A stretch of 6,698 nucleotides of DNA from CAZBZG01 sp964496245 (GCA_964496245.1 CAZBZG010000263.1:1-6698), one strand, 5' to 3'. Shown: positions 1 through 6,518, numbered from the stretch's first letter. Translations and numbers: made by a program. The notes: a model not told the origin generated them from the sequence alone.

Positions 1-1
1 G

Positions 2-436
2 ACCCAGGTCCGCAACCGCGCTGCCGAGGTCGCCCGGGACCTCAAATGGGACAAGATCGTCGGTGACGGCCCCCCAGGGACCGGCTGTCCGGTGATCGCT
101 TCGGTCTCAGGGGTCGATCTGGTGGCCATCGTTACCGAACCCACGGTGTCGGGCGTGCACGACATGGAGCGCGTGCTCAATCTGGCAGCCCATTTCCATG
201 TGCCTGCGGTCGTGGTCATCAACAAGGCGGATCTGAACGCGGAACAGGCCGCGCGCATCGAATCCATCGCCCAAGGCTCCGGCGCGCAGGTGATCGGCCG
301 GATCCCGTTCGATTCCGCGGTCAACGATGCGCTCATGGCGGGGAAGACGGTTGTGGAGCACGGCCAGGGGCCGGCGGCAGAGGCCATGCGCTCGGTCTGG
401 AGAGCCTTGCAGGAGCGGTTGGCCGCGTTGGGGTAA
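2..436 (+). CDS. MinD/Mrp-family P-loop ATPase, C-terminal part (5' truncated by window edge)
   Basis: The frame is open from base 2 to the TAA at 434-436 and gives 144 residues with no start codon of its own, so this is the 3' half of a longer gene; the GTG at 92 is internal. The switch II/Walker B region reads DGPPGTGCPVIAS (visible residues 22-34), followed by the AIVTEPT strand (42-48) and the NKAD nucleotide-base motif (74-77). This arrangement is typical of MinD-superfamily ATPases that usually carry an inserted 2x[4Fe-4S] ferredoxin domain (family length about 280-290 residues). The Walker A loop and any ferredoxin insert would lie upstream of the window and cannot be verified. Such proteins are thought to act in iron-sulfur or metal-cofactor handling in anaerobes. 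The gene converges with the methyltransferase gene on the other strand. The family call is firm; the specific role is not. Confidence 0.88.
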   Translation, partial: TQVRNRAAEVARDLKWDKIVGDGPPGTGCPVIASVSGVDLVAIVTEPTVSGVHDMERVLNLAAHFHVPAVVVINKADLNAEQAARIESIAQGSGAQVIGRIPFDSAVNDALMAGKTVVEHGQGPAAEAMRSVWRALQERLAALG

Positions 437-507
437 CCGCGTCCGAACAGGCTTTGCATGCGGCGTTTCGCCGGGCGGGGATCGGGTACAGGTGCAGCGC
501 GAACGCG

Positions 508-1536
508 TCAATCGCGCTTCCACCGCGACTCGCGGCCGGTCGCCATGAACGTCTCAATGTTGGACGGGGGCGTCTCCCGCGGAAGATCGCAGCCCGTGCT
601 GAGGATGAAATTGGGGTGTGCCGCTGTGGCGCGTAGCAGTCCAACGACCGCGTCCCGTACCTTTTCAGGCGGTTCGCGCAACATGACCGTGGCCGGACAG
701 ATGTTGCCCATCAGGATGATCTCTTCCGGCACCTGCTCGAGCAGGGCGGGCAGGTCCACGCCCATCTGGGGCGAATCCACGCTGAGGACGTCTACGCCGG
801 AGGCCACCATGCGGTCCATGAGATGCTGGCTCCTGCCGCAGATGTGAAGCATGGTGGCGTTGCGGCCGTATTTGAGGCTGCGGACCAGGTGCTTCACGTA
901 GGTGCCGGAGAACTGCTCGAACTGATCCGGACTGAGCATCTGCGCGCTCGGTTCCAGAAAGGCGATGAGTTCTGCGCCGGCGGCCGTGAGCAGACGGATG
1001 TAGGCGCCGATCTCCTCGGTGGCGAACGCGCAAATCCGCCCCAGCGCGTCCGGGTTCATGACTGTGGCCATGGCCGCTTCGTCGGCGCCAAGGATCAGGC
1101 TGACCAGGGAATACGGGCCGGTGACGTACGCGCCGCGAATCATCTTCGCCGGCAATCCGATGTTCATGAGCTTGATGGTCTCCACGTAGCCGATCAAGCG
1201 GGTATCGCAGCCGATGTTGACATCCCGCAGGCGGTCGAGCTCGCCGATGTCGAACGGTTCCTTGGGCACGGCGGCCGGGTCCTTGGTCGGAAAGACGGTG
1301 TAGCGTCCCAGGGCGTTCGCCTCGACGGAGAGGTCCATGACGGGAAACAGGATGTCGGGACGGAACCGGTCGGCGAGCACCTTGACGGCGCGGTAGTGCT
1401 CCGCGTAGTTCTGCTGGGCCAGCTTGATGTTGCTGCCGATGAGTTGGACGCCCGGGAATCCCATGAGCGGGGCGACGAGCCGTTTGCCCGCCCGGAAGCG
1501 CCGCTCGCACAAGTCTCGCATGCCTTGCTTCAACAT
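508..1536 (-). CDS. URO-D-family, zinc-dependent corrinoid methyltransferase (MtaA/CmuA-like)
   Basis: 342 residues, the usual length for the uroporphyrinogen decarboxylase superfamily (about 340). It has the zinc motif of the methylcobamide methyltransferases, His-X-Cys-Xn-Cys: H231-I-C233 in MLHICGRS and C316 in STGCDLP. True heme-pathway HemE enzymes lack this, so it is probably not HemE. Other superfamily signatures are FLEPSAQMLSP (193-203) and MGNICPATVML (276-286). By family knowledge it transfers a methyl group between a corrinoid protein and a thiol or other acceptor, with zinc activating the acceptor; it is cytoplasmic. I chose the ATG at 1536, preceded by AGGA at 4 bases and GGGAGG at 12. 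The frame stays open to 1734, but that extension runs into the upstream activator gene and has no ribosome site. It follows the corrinoid activator gene by 53 bases, which supports corrinoid chemistry. The methyl donor and acceptor are unknown. Confidence 0.87.
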   Translation of the reverse strand: MLKQGMRDLCERRFRAGKRLVAPLMGFPGVQLIGSNIKLAQQNYAEHYRAVKVLADRFRPDILFPVMDLSVEANALGRYTVFPTKDPAAVPKEPFDIGELDRLRDVNIGCDTRLIGYVETIKLMNIGLPAKMIRGAYVTGPYSLVSLILGADEAAMATVMNPDALGRICAFATEEIGAYIRLLTAAGAELIAFLEPSAQMLSPDQFEQFSGTYVKHLVRSLKYGRNATMLHICGRSQHLMDRMVASGVDVLSVDSPQMGVDLPALLEQVPEEIILMGNICPATVMLREPPEKVRDAVVGLLRATAAHPNFILSTGCDLPRETPPSNIETFMATGRESRWKRD

Positions 1537-1589
1537 GATGTCCTGTCGCCTCCCGTGGCCGGGATCCATGGGTCGGAGGAAAGCGGGCG

Positions 1590-3449
1590 CTAGGTCGCTT
1601 CCCCCATGCCTTCCGGAAATACCATGGCCTCCATGAAAGCCATCTGGAAGCCGGGTTGACCTGAGAGTTCGATGTAGTCGACCTCGCTCGCGATCTGCTC
1701 GGCTTCGTCGCGGCATGCATGGTTGAGCAGACACAGCCGGGTACCGGCCAGGGCGGCGTTGCCCACAAAGCTGACGCGGTCGACCGGCACCTCCGGCGGC
1801 AGGAGGCCCACGCGCTGGGCGCTCTCTGGCCGGAGAAAGGCGCCGAAAGCGCCCGCGAGCAATACCTGTTCGAGTTCACTGGCCGCAAGCCCCACGTGTT
1901 CGAGCATTACGGACATGCCTGCGGCCACTGCCCCTTTGGCCAACTGAAACTCTCGGATGTCCTTCTGAGTCAGAGTGATGCGCGGGAATGAGCCCTCGGC
2001 CTCGCTCAACATAAAGGCGGTCTGGTCGTCATCGCCCGTGACGATACGCGCGAGCATCTCCTCGGACAGATCGGGGCATTCCTCACGGGCTTCTTCCTGC
2101 GCGAGCATCCGGCCGCGTGCGTCCACGATGCCCAGGTCGAGAAGCACGGCCACGGCGTCGAGGAGACCGGTGCCACACAGGCCGCGTGCGGGAGAATTGT
2201 CCACCGTGGTACAGAGCACGTCCGTGCCGCCCGCATCCACGGCGCAGATGGCGCCGGTGGCGGCACGCATGCCGCAGGAGATGCGCGCGCCCTCGAAGGC
2301 CGGACCCGCGGCCGTGGCGCATGCATAGGTCTTGCCGCCGGCCCGGAGCGCCATTTCGCCGTTCGTCCCCACATCGATCAGAAGGATGGTCTGATCGCTC
2401 GTGTGGACCTCGTGGGCCAGCAGACCAGCGACGATGTCGCCTCCGACGTAGGCGCTGATGTTGGGCATGCCGTAGACGCGCGCTCCATGTCCGGCCCGCA
2501 GGCCTAGATCCGACGCGCGTACGGTGAGACCGCGAAGAGCCGACGGGATGAACGGGGACTCGGCGATGAAGGATGGGTCCAGTCCCATGAACAGGTGATG
2601 CATGGTGGTGTTGCCGCCGATGGCGATCATGTAGACCTGTTCGACCTTGACGCCTGCCTGGGCGCACGTGTCGCGCAGGATGTCCTCGGCCGCTTTCACC
2701 ACGAGTCTCTGCAGCTCCACGCGCGCTTCCTCGCCGGTGCGCGCATGATCGATACGGGTCACCACGTCGTCGCCGCGGAGGGCTTGGGCATTGGTACTGC
2801 TGCCGAACGCTAGGGGCGTGCCGACGAGCAGATCGAATAGGGCGCCCGCGATGGTCGTCGTCCCGATGTCCAGTGCCAGTCCCAACGTGTGCGGGGTTTC
2901 CCAATAGGGCTCTACACCCAGCAATTCGCCGTCTTCCATGACCACCGTGATTTTGAAGTCGCATTCGCGCAGGCGCTTGGGCACCTCCTGCAGGAGCGGC
3001 AGGGCGGCGCGGGGGTAGTGTTCCATATGAAGCCCGCGCATGATCCGGCCGATATCACAGATCTGGTCTTCGAGGGAGGGCGGGGAGAGCTCCAGCGGGA
3101 TCGCATGCACGCCACCGTCGGGAACGGCTTCGCGTCCTTCGAAATCGGTGAGGATGACGTTTCGCACCTCGATGTCGGTCGGCGTCTCGATCTCGAGATC
3201 GGCGTCTACCTCGACCAGGCAGGCCAGACGCCAGCCCGCCGCCACTTCCGCCGGGCTGAGGGCCTGTTCGTGACCGGTGTCGGGCGGCACCTCGCCCCGG
3301 AACACGCGCACGCGACATTTGCCGCAGATGCCTTTGCCGCCGCATGCGGCGGGAATGCCCACGCCTGCCCGATGGCATGCTTCCAGCAGATTCGTTCCGC
3401 CGGGTACGTGGATGACGCGTTTGGATGGCTGTAAAGTGATGGCTGGCAT
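1590..3449 (-). CDS. Ferredoxin-ASKHA corrinoid-activating protein (RACE; DUF4445/RamA-like group)
   Basis: 619 residues. The N-terminus is a 2Fe-2S ferredoxin domain (about 1-90) with cysteines 36, 42, 45 and 77 in CGGKGICGKC and ACLVEVD, spacing CX5CX2CX31C. A linker (about 95-185) leads to a large ASKHA-type ATPase domain (about 188-619) with phosphate motifs LDIGTTT (193-199) and IDVGTNGEM (358-366), GGNTTMHH (278-285), and LAGAFGAF (531-538). Proteins of this architecture (reductive activators of corrinoid enzymes) use ATP and an electron from the iron-sulfur cluster to return inactive Co(II) corrinoid proteins to Co(I), allowing methyl transfer. The start is secure: AAGGAG lies 5 bases before the ATG and overlaps the stop codon of the upstream methyltransferase gene, which suggests coupled translation. 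The MtaA-like methyltransferase follows downstream. The partner corrinoid protein is not in the window, so the methyl-transfer system served is inferred only in general terms. Confidence 0.9.
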   Translation of the reverse strand: MPAITLQPSKRVIHVPGGTNLLEACHRAGVGIPAACGGKGICGKCRVRVFRGEVPPDTGHEQALSPAEVAAGWRLACLVEVDADLEIETPTDIEVRNVILTDFEGREAVPDGGVHAIPLELSPPSLEDQICDIGRIMRGLHMEHYPRAALPLLQEVPKRLRECDFKITVVMEDGELLGVEPYWETPHTLGLALDIGTTTIAGALFDLLVGTPLAFGSSTNAQALRGDDVVTRIDHARTGEEARVELQRLVVKAAEDILRDTCAQAGVKVEQVYMIAIGGNTTMHHLFMGLDPSFIAESPFIPSALRGLTVRASDLGLRAGHGARVYGMPNISAYVGGDIVAGLLAHEVHTSDQTILLIDVGTNGEMALRAGGKTYACATAAGPAFEGARISCGMRAATGAICAVDAGGTDVLCTTVDNSPARGLCGTGLLDAVAVLLDLGIVDARGRMLAQEEAREECPDLSEEMLARIVTGDDDQTAFMLSEAEGSFPRITLTQKDIREFQLAKGAVAAGMSVMLEHVGLAASELEQVLLAGAFGAFLRPESAQRVGLLPPEVPVDRVSFVGNAALAGTRLCLLNHACRDEAEQIASEVDYIELSGQPGFQMAFMEAMVFPEGMGEAT

Positions 3450-3454
3450 TATAG

Positions 3455-3461
3455 CTCCTTA
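3455..3461 (-). promoter_or_regulatory. Ribosome binding site of the corrinoid activator, overlapping the preceding stop codon
   Basis: On the - strand the sequence TAAGGAG contains both the TAA stop of the SAM methyltransferase (3461-3459) and AAGGAG (3460-3455), which sits 5 bases before the activator ATG. This fixes the activator start and suggests that its translation is coupled to the gene before it. Confidence 0.75.
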
Positions 3462-4007
3462 CGTTTGCCGTCGGAATGTGACGAGTTCGTCCTCGATCCG
3501 TTGGTGATCGTGGAGGAGCGGGCCCTGGTACGTCTCGGACGCGCGAAAGCCCCTCTGTTCCAATGCAGGCACGATGTCTTCGGCGATGGTGACGGGGTCG
3601 ATGTGATGGGGAAATACGGAGAGCGTCATCGCCGGCCGGCCCACGCGCGCGACTTCATCGAAGAGGTCCCGCCGTTGGTCGGCGGAGAAGAAGTGATCGT
3701 GGAGGACGTCGAACAGGAGAATGAAGTCCATGCACGAATCGGGCAAATCGATATCGCAGGAACCGCCGGCTTGCTGGATGCGAACGTGCGTGGATGTGTC
3801 CCGTCCGAGCCGCTCGCGGAGACGGTGGATCGCCTCTTGGTTCTTGTCGATGGCGGTGACCGTGCCGCCCGGCCGTACCAAGTCGGCGGCGGCAACGGTG
3901 TAATCGCCTTCGCCGCAGCCGAAATCCAGCACGTCCATGCCCGCTTCGATGCCGATGCGACAAAGAGCCGTGCGGGCTACATGCACCAATTCCGTTTCCG
4001 TTTTCAT
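3459..4007 (-). CDS. Class I SAM-dependent methyltransferase
   Basis: 182 residues from the ATG at 4007. The Rossmann-fold motif I is VLDFGCGEGDYT (26-37), which binds S-adenosylmethionine; the acidic residue ending strand 2 is in VTAIDK (50-55); and motif IV is in DFILLFDVLHD (94-104). The pattern is UbiE/Methyltransf_11-like, a small-molecule methyltransferase group, and the substrate cannot be told. The reading frame continues upstream to an ATG at 4214, but residues before MKTETE are proline/arginine-rich and look non-coding. A second ATG at 4034 is possible. Neither 4007 nor 4034 has an ideally spaced ribosome site (GGAG lies 11 bases before 4007), so the start is uncertain by about 9 codons. 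It is 9 bases from the corrinoid activator and shares its ribosome-site bases, so a role linked to corrinoid or C1 metabolism is plausible but unproven. Confidence 0.85.
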   Translation of the reverse strand: MKTETELVHVARTALCRIGIEAGMDVLDFGCGEGDYTVAAADLVRPGGTVTAIDKNQEAIHRLRERLGRDTSTHVRIQQAGGSCDIDLPDSCMDFILLFDVLHDHFFSADQRRDLFDEVARVGRPAMTLSVFPHHIDPVTIAEDIVPALEQRGFRASETYQGPLLHDHQRIEDELVTFRRQT

Positions 4008-4078
4008 GGGATGCGCGTCTCCGGAGGATTCCATGTTGTCGGATGGGCCGCCGCCGGTCCGCCGTTGCGTGGGCCTTT

Positions 4079-4132
4079 TCAGTCCATCTTCGCTTCGTCT
4101 TCGTGCACTCGGCCGATGGGCGTGATGTCCAT
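4079..4132 (-). pseudogene. Possible 5' stub of a trmO/tsaA-like gene, within an otherwise empty 203-base gap
   Basis: In the gap between the radical SAM gene and the methyltransferase (4008-4210) a 17-codon frame starts with ATG at 4132, has AGGGGA upstream at about 6 bases, and stops at TGA 4081-4079. The peptide starts MDITPIGRVH, which resembles the N-terminus of the TrmO/TsaA family (tRNA t6A37 N6-methyltransferase), usually of the form hydrophobic-x-PIG-x-V-x. The remaining residues EDEAKMD and the following 70 bases show no further family motif that I can see in any frame. I read it as a gene start left behind after an internal deletion. It could equally be a chance match or a short leader peptide. 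The rest of the gap shows no clear promoter, terminator or RNA. Confidence 0.3.
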
Positions 4133-4210
4133 GTGAGGTCCCCTGTATGCGGAAGGGCGCGGAAGAGGTGGCGGGCGCGTTGGCGCATCGGTCAGGCCGC
4201 CCAAGTCGTT

Positions 4211-5164
4211 TCACTCTGGGGGCTCCGGCACGACCGTGTAGTACATGGAATCGCCCTTGCGAATGGGCTGGATCTGACGCTCCCCGAGCAGATGCTCAAG
4301 GTGCTTGGTCGCTTCGTTGACGTGGATGCCCAAGCCGCTCGCCACGTCCTGCAGGGAACAGGGACGGCGCTTGAGCAGGCGGAGAACGTCCTCGCGCGCG
4401 GCCTGGAAGATCTCCTGTTCGTGGGTCTGCCGGACGTCGACGACGACCTCGCCGGGAGGGTCGAACATCTCTGCGAATCGCGCCATCTGGTCGTCGGGCA
4501 CCTGGAGCGCGTAGCTTTCGGCAGGGGGACGGGCGACCGTGTTGAGCTGCAGCCGTTCGGGACAGATCTCGCGTACATGCGAAGCGATCTTTCGCACTTC
4601 GGATTCCATTGCGGTAACGCCCCCGAGAAGAAAGACCTCCAGCCAGATGGGGCCCGGGAAGCGCCTCCGGAAAGCGAGCAGGCCGTCGATCATGCGGTCG
4701 AAGGTGATCGCTTTGCAGGGCCGGTTCACGTATTGGAAGAGCTTTTCGTCTCCGGCATCTAGAGACGGAATGACGAGGTCGGCGTCGAGGAGATCCGATT
4801 GGACGTCGGGGTGCCACAAGTACGATCCGTTCGTCAATACGGCCACCGGGATCTCGGTCGTCTGTTTGATCGTGCGCACCAGGCGACCCATCTGCGAATA
4901 GAGGGTCGGTTCACCCGATCCGGAGATCGTGACGAAATCGGGCGGAGGCCCCTGGTCCAGACTCCGTTTGACATCTCTGATCACGTCGGCGAGGGGAACG
5001 TACTCCGCTCGTTCGATCGTCTTGTTCGTGGTCCGCCCGAGTTGACAGTAGATGCAGTCGTAGGTGCATGTCTTGAACGGTACGACGTCGACGCCCAACG
5101 ATCGTCCGAGGCGGCGGGAAGGCACGGGGCCGAACACGTGTTGCAGCTTGGGAGTTCCCGTCAT
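4211..5164 (-). CDS. Radical SAM protein (COG0731/Tyw1-like group) with C-terminal winged helix
   Basis: 317 residues. The [4Fe-4S]/SAM motif CX3CX2C is CTYDCIYC (C33, C37, C40), preceded by the group signature GPVPSRRLGRSLGVD (12-26). The SAM-contacting GGE-type motif is ISGSGEPTL (80-88). The tail, about residues 257-312, reads like a winged helix-turn-helix (LLKRRPCSLQDVASGLGI then the recognition-helix-like VNEATKHLEHLL), a common extension in this group. Members are annotated by similarity to wyosine-base synthases, but bacterial ones lack a proven substrate, so I give no reaction. The start at 5164 is supported by GAGGAA 6 bases upstream, which overlaps the TGA of the preceding receiver-deformylase gene. 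The gene ends with TGA at 4213-4211. Proximity to a deformylase and a possible trmO stub hints at translation or tRNA maturation, but this is inference. Confidence 0.88.
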   Translation of the reverse strand: MTGTPKLQHVFGPVPSRRLGRSLGVDVVPFKTCTYDCIYCQLGRTTNKTIERAEYVPLADVIRDVKRSLDQGPPPDFVTISGSGEPTLYSQMGRLVRTIKQTTEIPVAVLTNGSYLWHPDVQSDLLDADLVIPSLDAGDEKLFQYVNRPCKAITFDRMIDGLLAFRRRFPGPIWLEVFLLGGVTAMESEVRKIASHVREICPERLQLNTVARPPAESYALQVPDDQMARFAEMFDPPGEVVVDVRQTHEQEIFQAAREDVLRLLKRRPCSLQDVASGLGIHVNEATKHLEHLLGERQIQPIRKGDSMYYTVVPEPPE

Positions 5165-5170
5165 ATGCGG

Positions 5171-5177
5171 TTCCTCA
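5171..5177 (-). promoter_or_regulatory. Ribosome binding site of the radical SAM gene, overlapping the preceding stop codon
   Basis: The - strand sequence TGAGGAA holds the TGA stop of the receiver-deformylase gene and the ribosome site GAGGAA, 6 bases before the radical SAM ATG. This fixes that start and points to one transcript with coupled translation. Confidence 0.7.
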
Positions 5178-6083
5178 CGCCTCGGGAACCGGGACGGTGG
5201 GCTCGCCGGCGCCTGGGCGTCCCTCTTGGTGGTCGCAAATCAGGATGCCATTCAAATGGTCGATCTCATGCTGCAACACGCGCGCGAGCAGTCCCTCCGC
5301 CGCTACGGCCAGAACCTTTCCGCTGGTATTGTTGGCGCGTACGCGGATGTAGGCCTTGCGCGGGACCTCGACTTCCACATCGGGAAGACTGAGGCAGCCC
5401 TCGCCCCGGGTCTCTGAGCCGGACGCGCTTACGACACGGGGATTGACCAGACACATCGCCTGCTCGCCAGTGTCCGCGACGACGATCTTCCTGGGAATGC
5501 CGACTTGCGGGCCCGCCAGACCGACGCCGTGGTTTGCGTGCATGAAGACCATCATATCATTTCCCAGGACGTACAGCGCATTGCCGAACTCCTTGATTTC
5601 GGCCGCGCGTTCGCGCAGGACGGGGTCGGGGTAGGTATGAAGGGTGAGCGCACGAGTCGCTTCGCCGGCAGCGGGCGTGTCGGACGGTGCCGTTCGCTGG
5701 ATGTAGCCATAGATGTGGATCTCGATGCTCTTGAGCAACTTCGCGGGGTCGAGGGGTTTGGGAAACGCTTCGACCACGCCGAACTTGCCGAGATCATCGT
5801 ACGGGAACGACGCTTCGCTTGAGGTCGTCAGGACGACGGGGATGGTCTGGCCGCGCGCCTGCAGAGCTGTGCAGAGTTCGGTGCCGCTCATGTCGGGCAT
5901 GTCGAAGGCTGTGATGAGGAGAGAGACTGAAGGCTTCTTCGTGTCCACGAATGCGAGGGCATCGAGGCCGCTTGAGAACGAAGAGATGCAATAGCCAGCG
6001 GCCGCCAGCTGGTTCCGCATGCGTGCACGGCTGGCGTCATCAGCGTCCACGACCAGGATGTGAGGGGCTCTGGACCGCTTCAT
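5175..6083 (-). CDS. Receiver domain-peptide deformylase fusion protein
   Basis: 302 residues with two domains. Residues about 6-125 form a CheY-like receiver: HILVVDADD (8-16), strand 3 LLITAFDMPDMSG (55-67), strand 4 VVLTTSS (83-89) with T86, and the conserved lysine K109 in AFPKPLD. The usual phosphoacceptor position (T-D-x-x-M-P) is alanine, A59, so this receiver probably cannot be phosphorylated in the normal way. After a linker (about 128-144), residues 145-290 are a complete peptide deformylase with motif 1 GVGLAGPQ (186-193; the second Ala of GxGLAAxQ is Gly), motif 2 EGCLS (228-232) and motif 3 QHEIDH (271-276). C230, H272 and H276 would bind the metal and E273 catalyse removal of the formyl group from N-terminal fMet. 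The ATG at 6083 overlaps the TGA of the upstream gene (ATGA), preceded by AAAGGG. All catalytic residues are present; the receiver's role is unknown. A housekeeping def gene probably lies elsewhere. Confidence 0.92.
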   Translation of the reverse strand: MKRSRAPHILVVDADDASRARMRNQLAAAGYCISSFSSGLDALAFVDTKKPSVSLLITAFDMPDMSGTELCTALQARGQTIPVVLTTSSEASFPYDDLGKFGVVEAFPKPLDPAKLLKSIEIHIYGYIQRTAPSDTPAAGEATRALTLHTYPDPVLRERAAEIKEFGNALYVLGNDMMVFMHANHGVGLAGPQVGIPRKIVVADTGEQAMCLVNPRVVSASGSETRGEGCLSLPDVEVEVPRKAYIRVRANNTSGKVLAVAAEGLLARVLQHEIDHLNGILICDHQEGRPGAGEPTVPVPEA

Positions 6084-6418
6084 GAACCGCCCTTTGCGGT
6101 CTTTCCGCCGCGGTTGCGTCTGTCGCCGGCTGCGTTTCCGGCCTCAGCGTCTGGATCCCCTGCCAGGAACAAGGACTGCTGCTCGGCCACGATGTCGGCG
6201 ATCGTCCGGGCGCACAAACCGCCGCGGGGACAGGTCATGTGCCGAATGCGGGCCGGCTCGAGGTCGGAGAACGGACGGCCGAGCAGGTAGTCTTGGAGTT
6301 CCCTCTCCAGTGGGCGGCACTCGGCGCTACCTTGGATCCGGAAGCTCTTGAACCGAAGCTGGCCGCTCTCGTCGCTCAGGGTATAGTGCACGCGATTGTA
6401 GCATTCGTCTGCGGTCAT
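6080..6418 (-). CDS. Conserved-looking hypothetical protein with cysteine motif CPRGGLC
   Basis: 112 residues from the ATG at 6418; I do not recognise a named family. The core (about 20-85) looks folded: FKSFRIQGSAEC (23-34), a predicted helix LERELQDYLLGR (37-48), then CPRGGLC (63-69) and a second helix (about 70-84). Cysteines 6, 34, 63 and 69 could bind a metal or iron-sulfur cluster. The pattern loosely recalls NifU-like scaffold proteins, but that is only a suggestion. The last 25 residues are a Gly/Arg/Lys-rich, probably disordered tail. The start at 6418 has AAGGA at an ideal 8 bases; the ATG at 6424 would have only 2, and the ATG at 6466 adds 16 residues that lie in a hairpin-forming region. 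Its TGA overlaps the ATG of the receiver-deformylase gene, so the two are translationally linked. Confidence 0.65.
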   Translation of the reverse strand: MTADECYNRVHYTLSDESGQLRFKSFRIQGSAECRPLERELQDYLLGRPFSDLEPARIRHMTCPRGGLCARTIADIVAEQQSLFLAGDPDAEAGNAAGDRRNRGGKTAKGGS

Positions 6419-6426
6419 GGGCATCT

Positions 6427-6431
6427 TCCTT
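6427..6431 (-). promoter_or_regulatory. Ribosome binding site deciding the start of the 112-residue protein
   Basis: AAGGA on the - strand sits 8 bases before the ATG at 6418 and only 2 before the in-frame ATG at 6424, favouring the 6418 start. Confidence 0.6.
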
Positions 6432-6518
6432 CCATTGACGCAATGCCCCGCGGAACGCACTTCCACGCGCGTTCCTTTGCAGCGGTTTGGCCGTGGCGTT
6501 TGGCGTCCTTCGCGCAGC

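Noticed and set aside
461..473. Small hairpin CGGCG-TTT-CGCCG between the convergent genes, considered as a terminator
   Set aside because: Only a 5-base-pair stem with a 3-base loop and no T-run on either strand; common by chance in high-GC DNA.
508..1536. Annotation as heme-pathway uroporphyrinogen decarboxylase (HemE)
   Set aside because: The His-X-Cys...Cys zinc motif and the adjacent corrinoid activator point to the methyltransferase branch of the superfamily.
823..1593. Long + strand frame of 256 codons
   Set aside because: It is antisense to the methyltransferase gene, whose zinc motif and family signatures are clear; the translated product shows no recognisable motif.
1537..1734. 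Upstream extension of the MtaA-like methyltransferase to an ATG at 1734
   Set aside because: It would overlap the end of the activator gene by about 145 bases, has an Arg-rich unlikely N-terminus and no ribosome site; ATG 1536 has one.
665..1888. Long - strand frame of 407 codons overlapping the methyltransferase and activator genes
   Set aside because: Arg/Pro/His-rich translation with no domain motif; it is a frame shadow of two genes with clear catalytic motifs in high-GC DNA.
4008..4214. Upstream extension of the SAM methyltransferase to an ATG at 4214
   Set aside because: It would run into the end of the radical SAM gene, and the added residues are His/Arg/Pro-rich without family similarity.
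6452..6475. Inverted repeat GGAACGC...GCGTTCC between the zinc ribbon and the 112-residue gene, considered as a terminator or operator
   Set aside because: A 7-base-pair stem with a 10-base loop, but on the - strand it is followed by GC-containing sequence without a T-run; the function cannot be supported.
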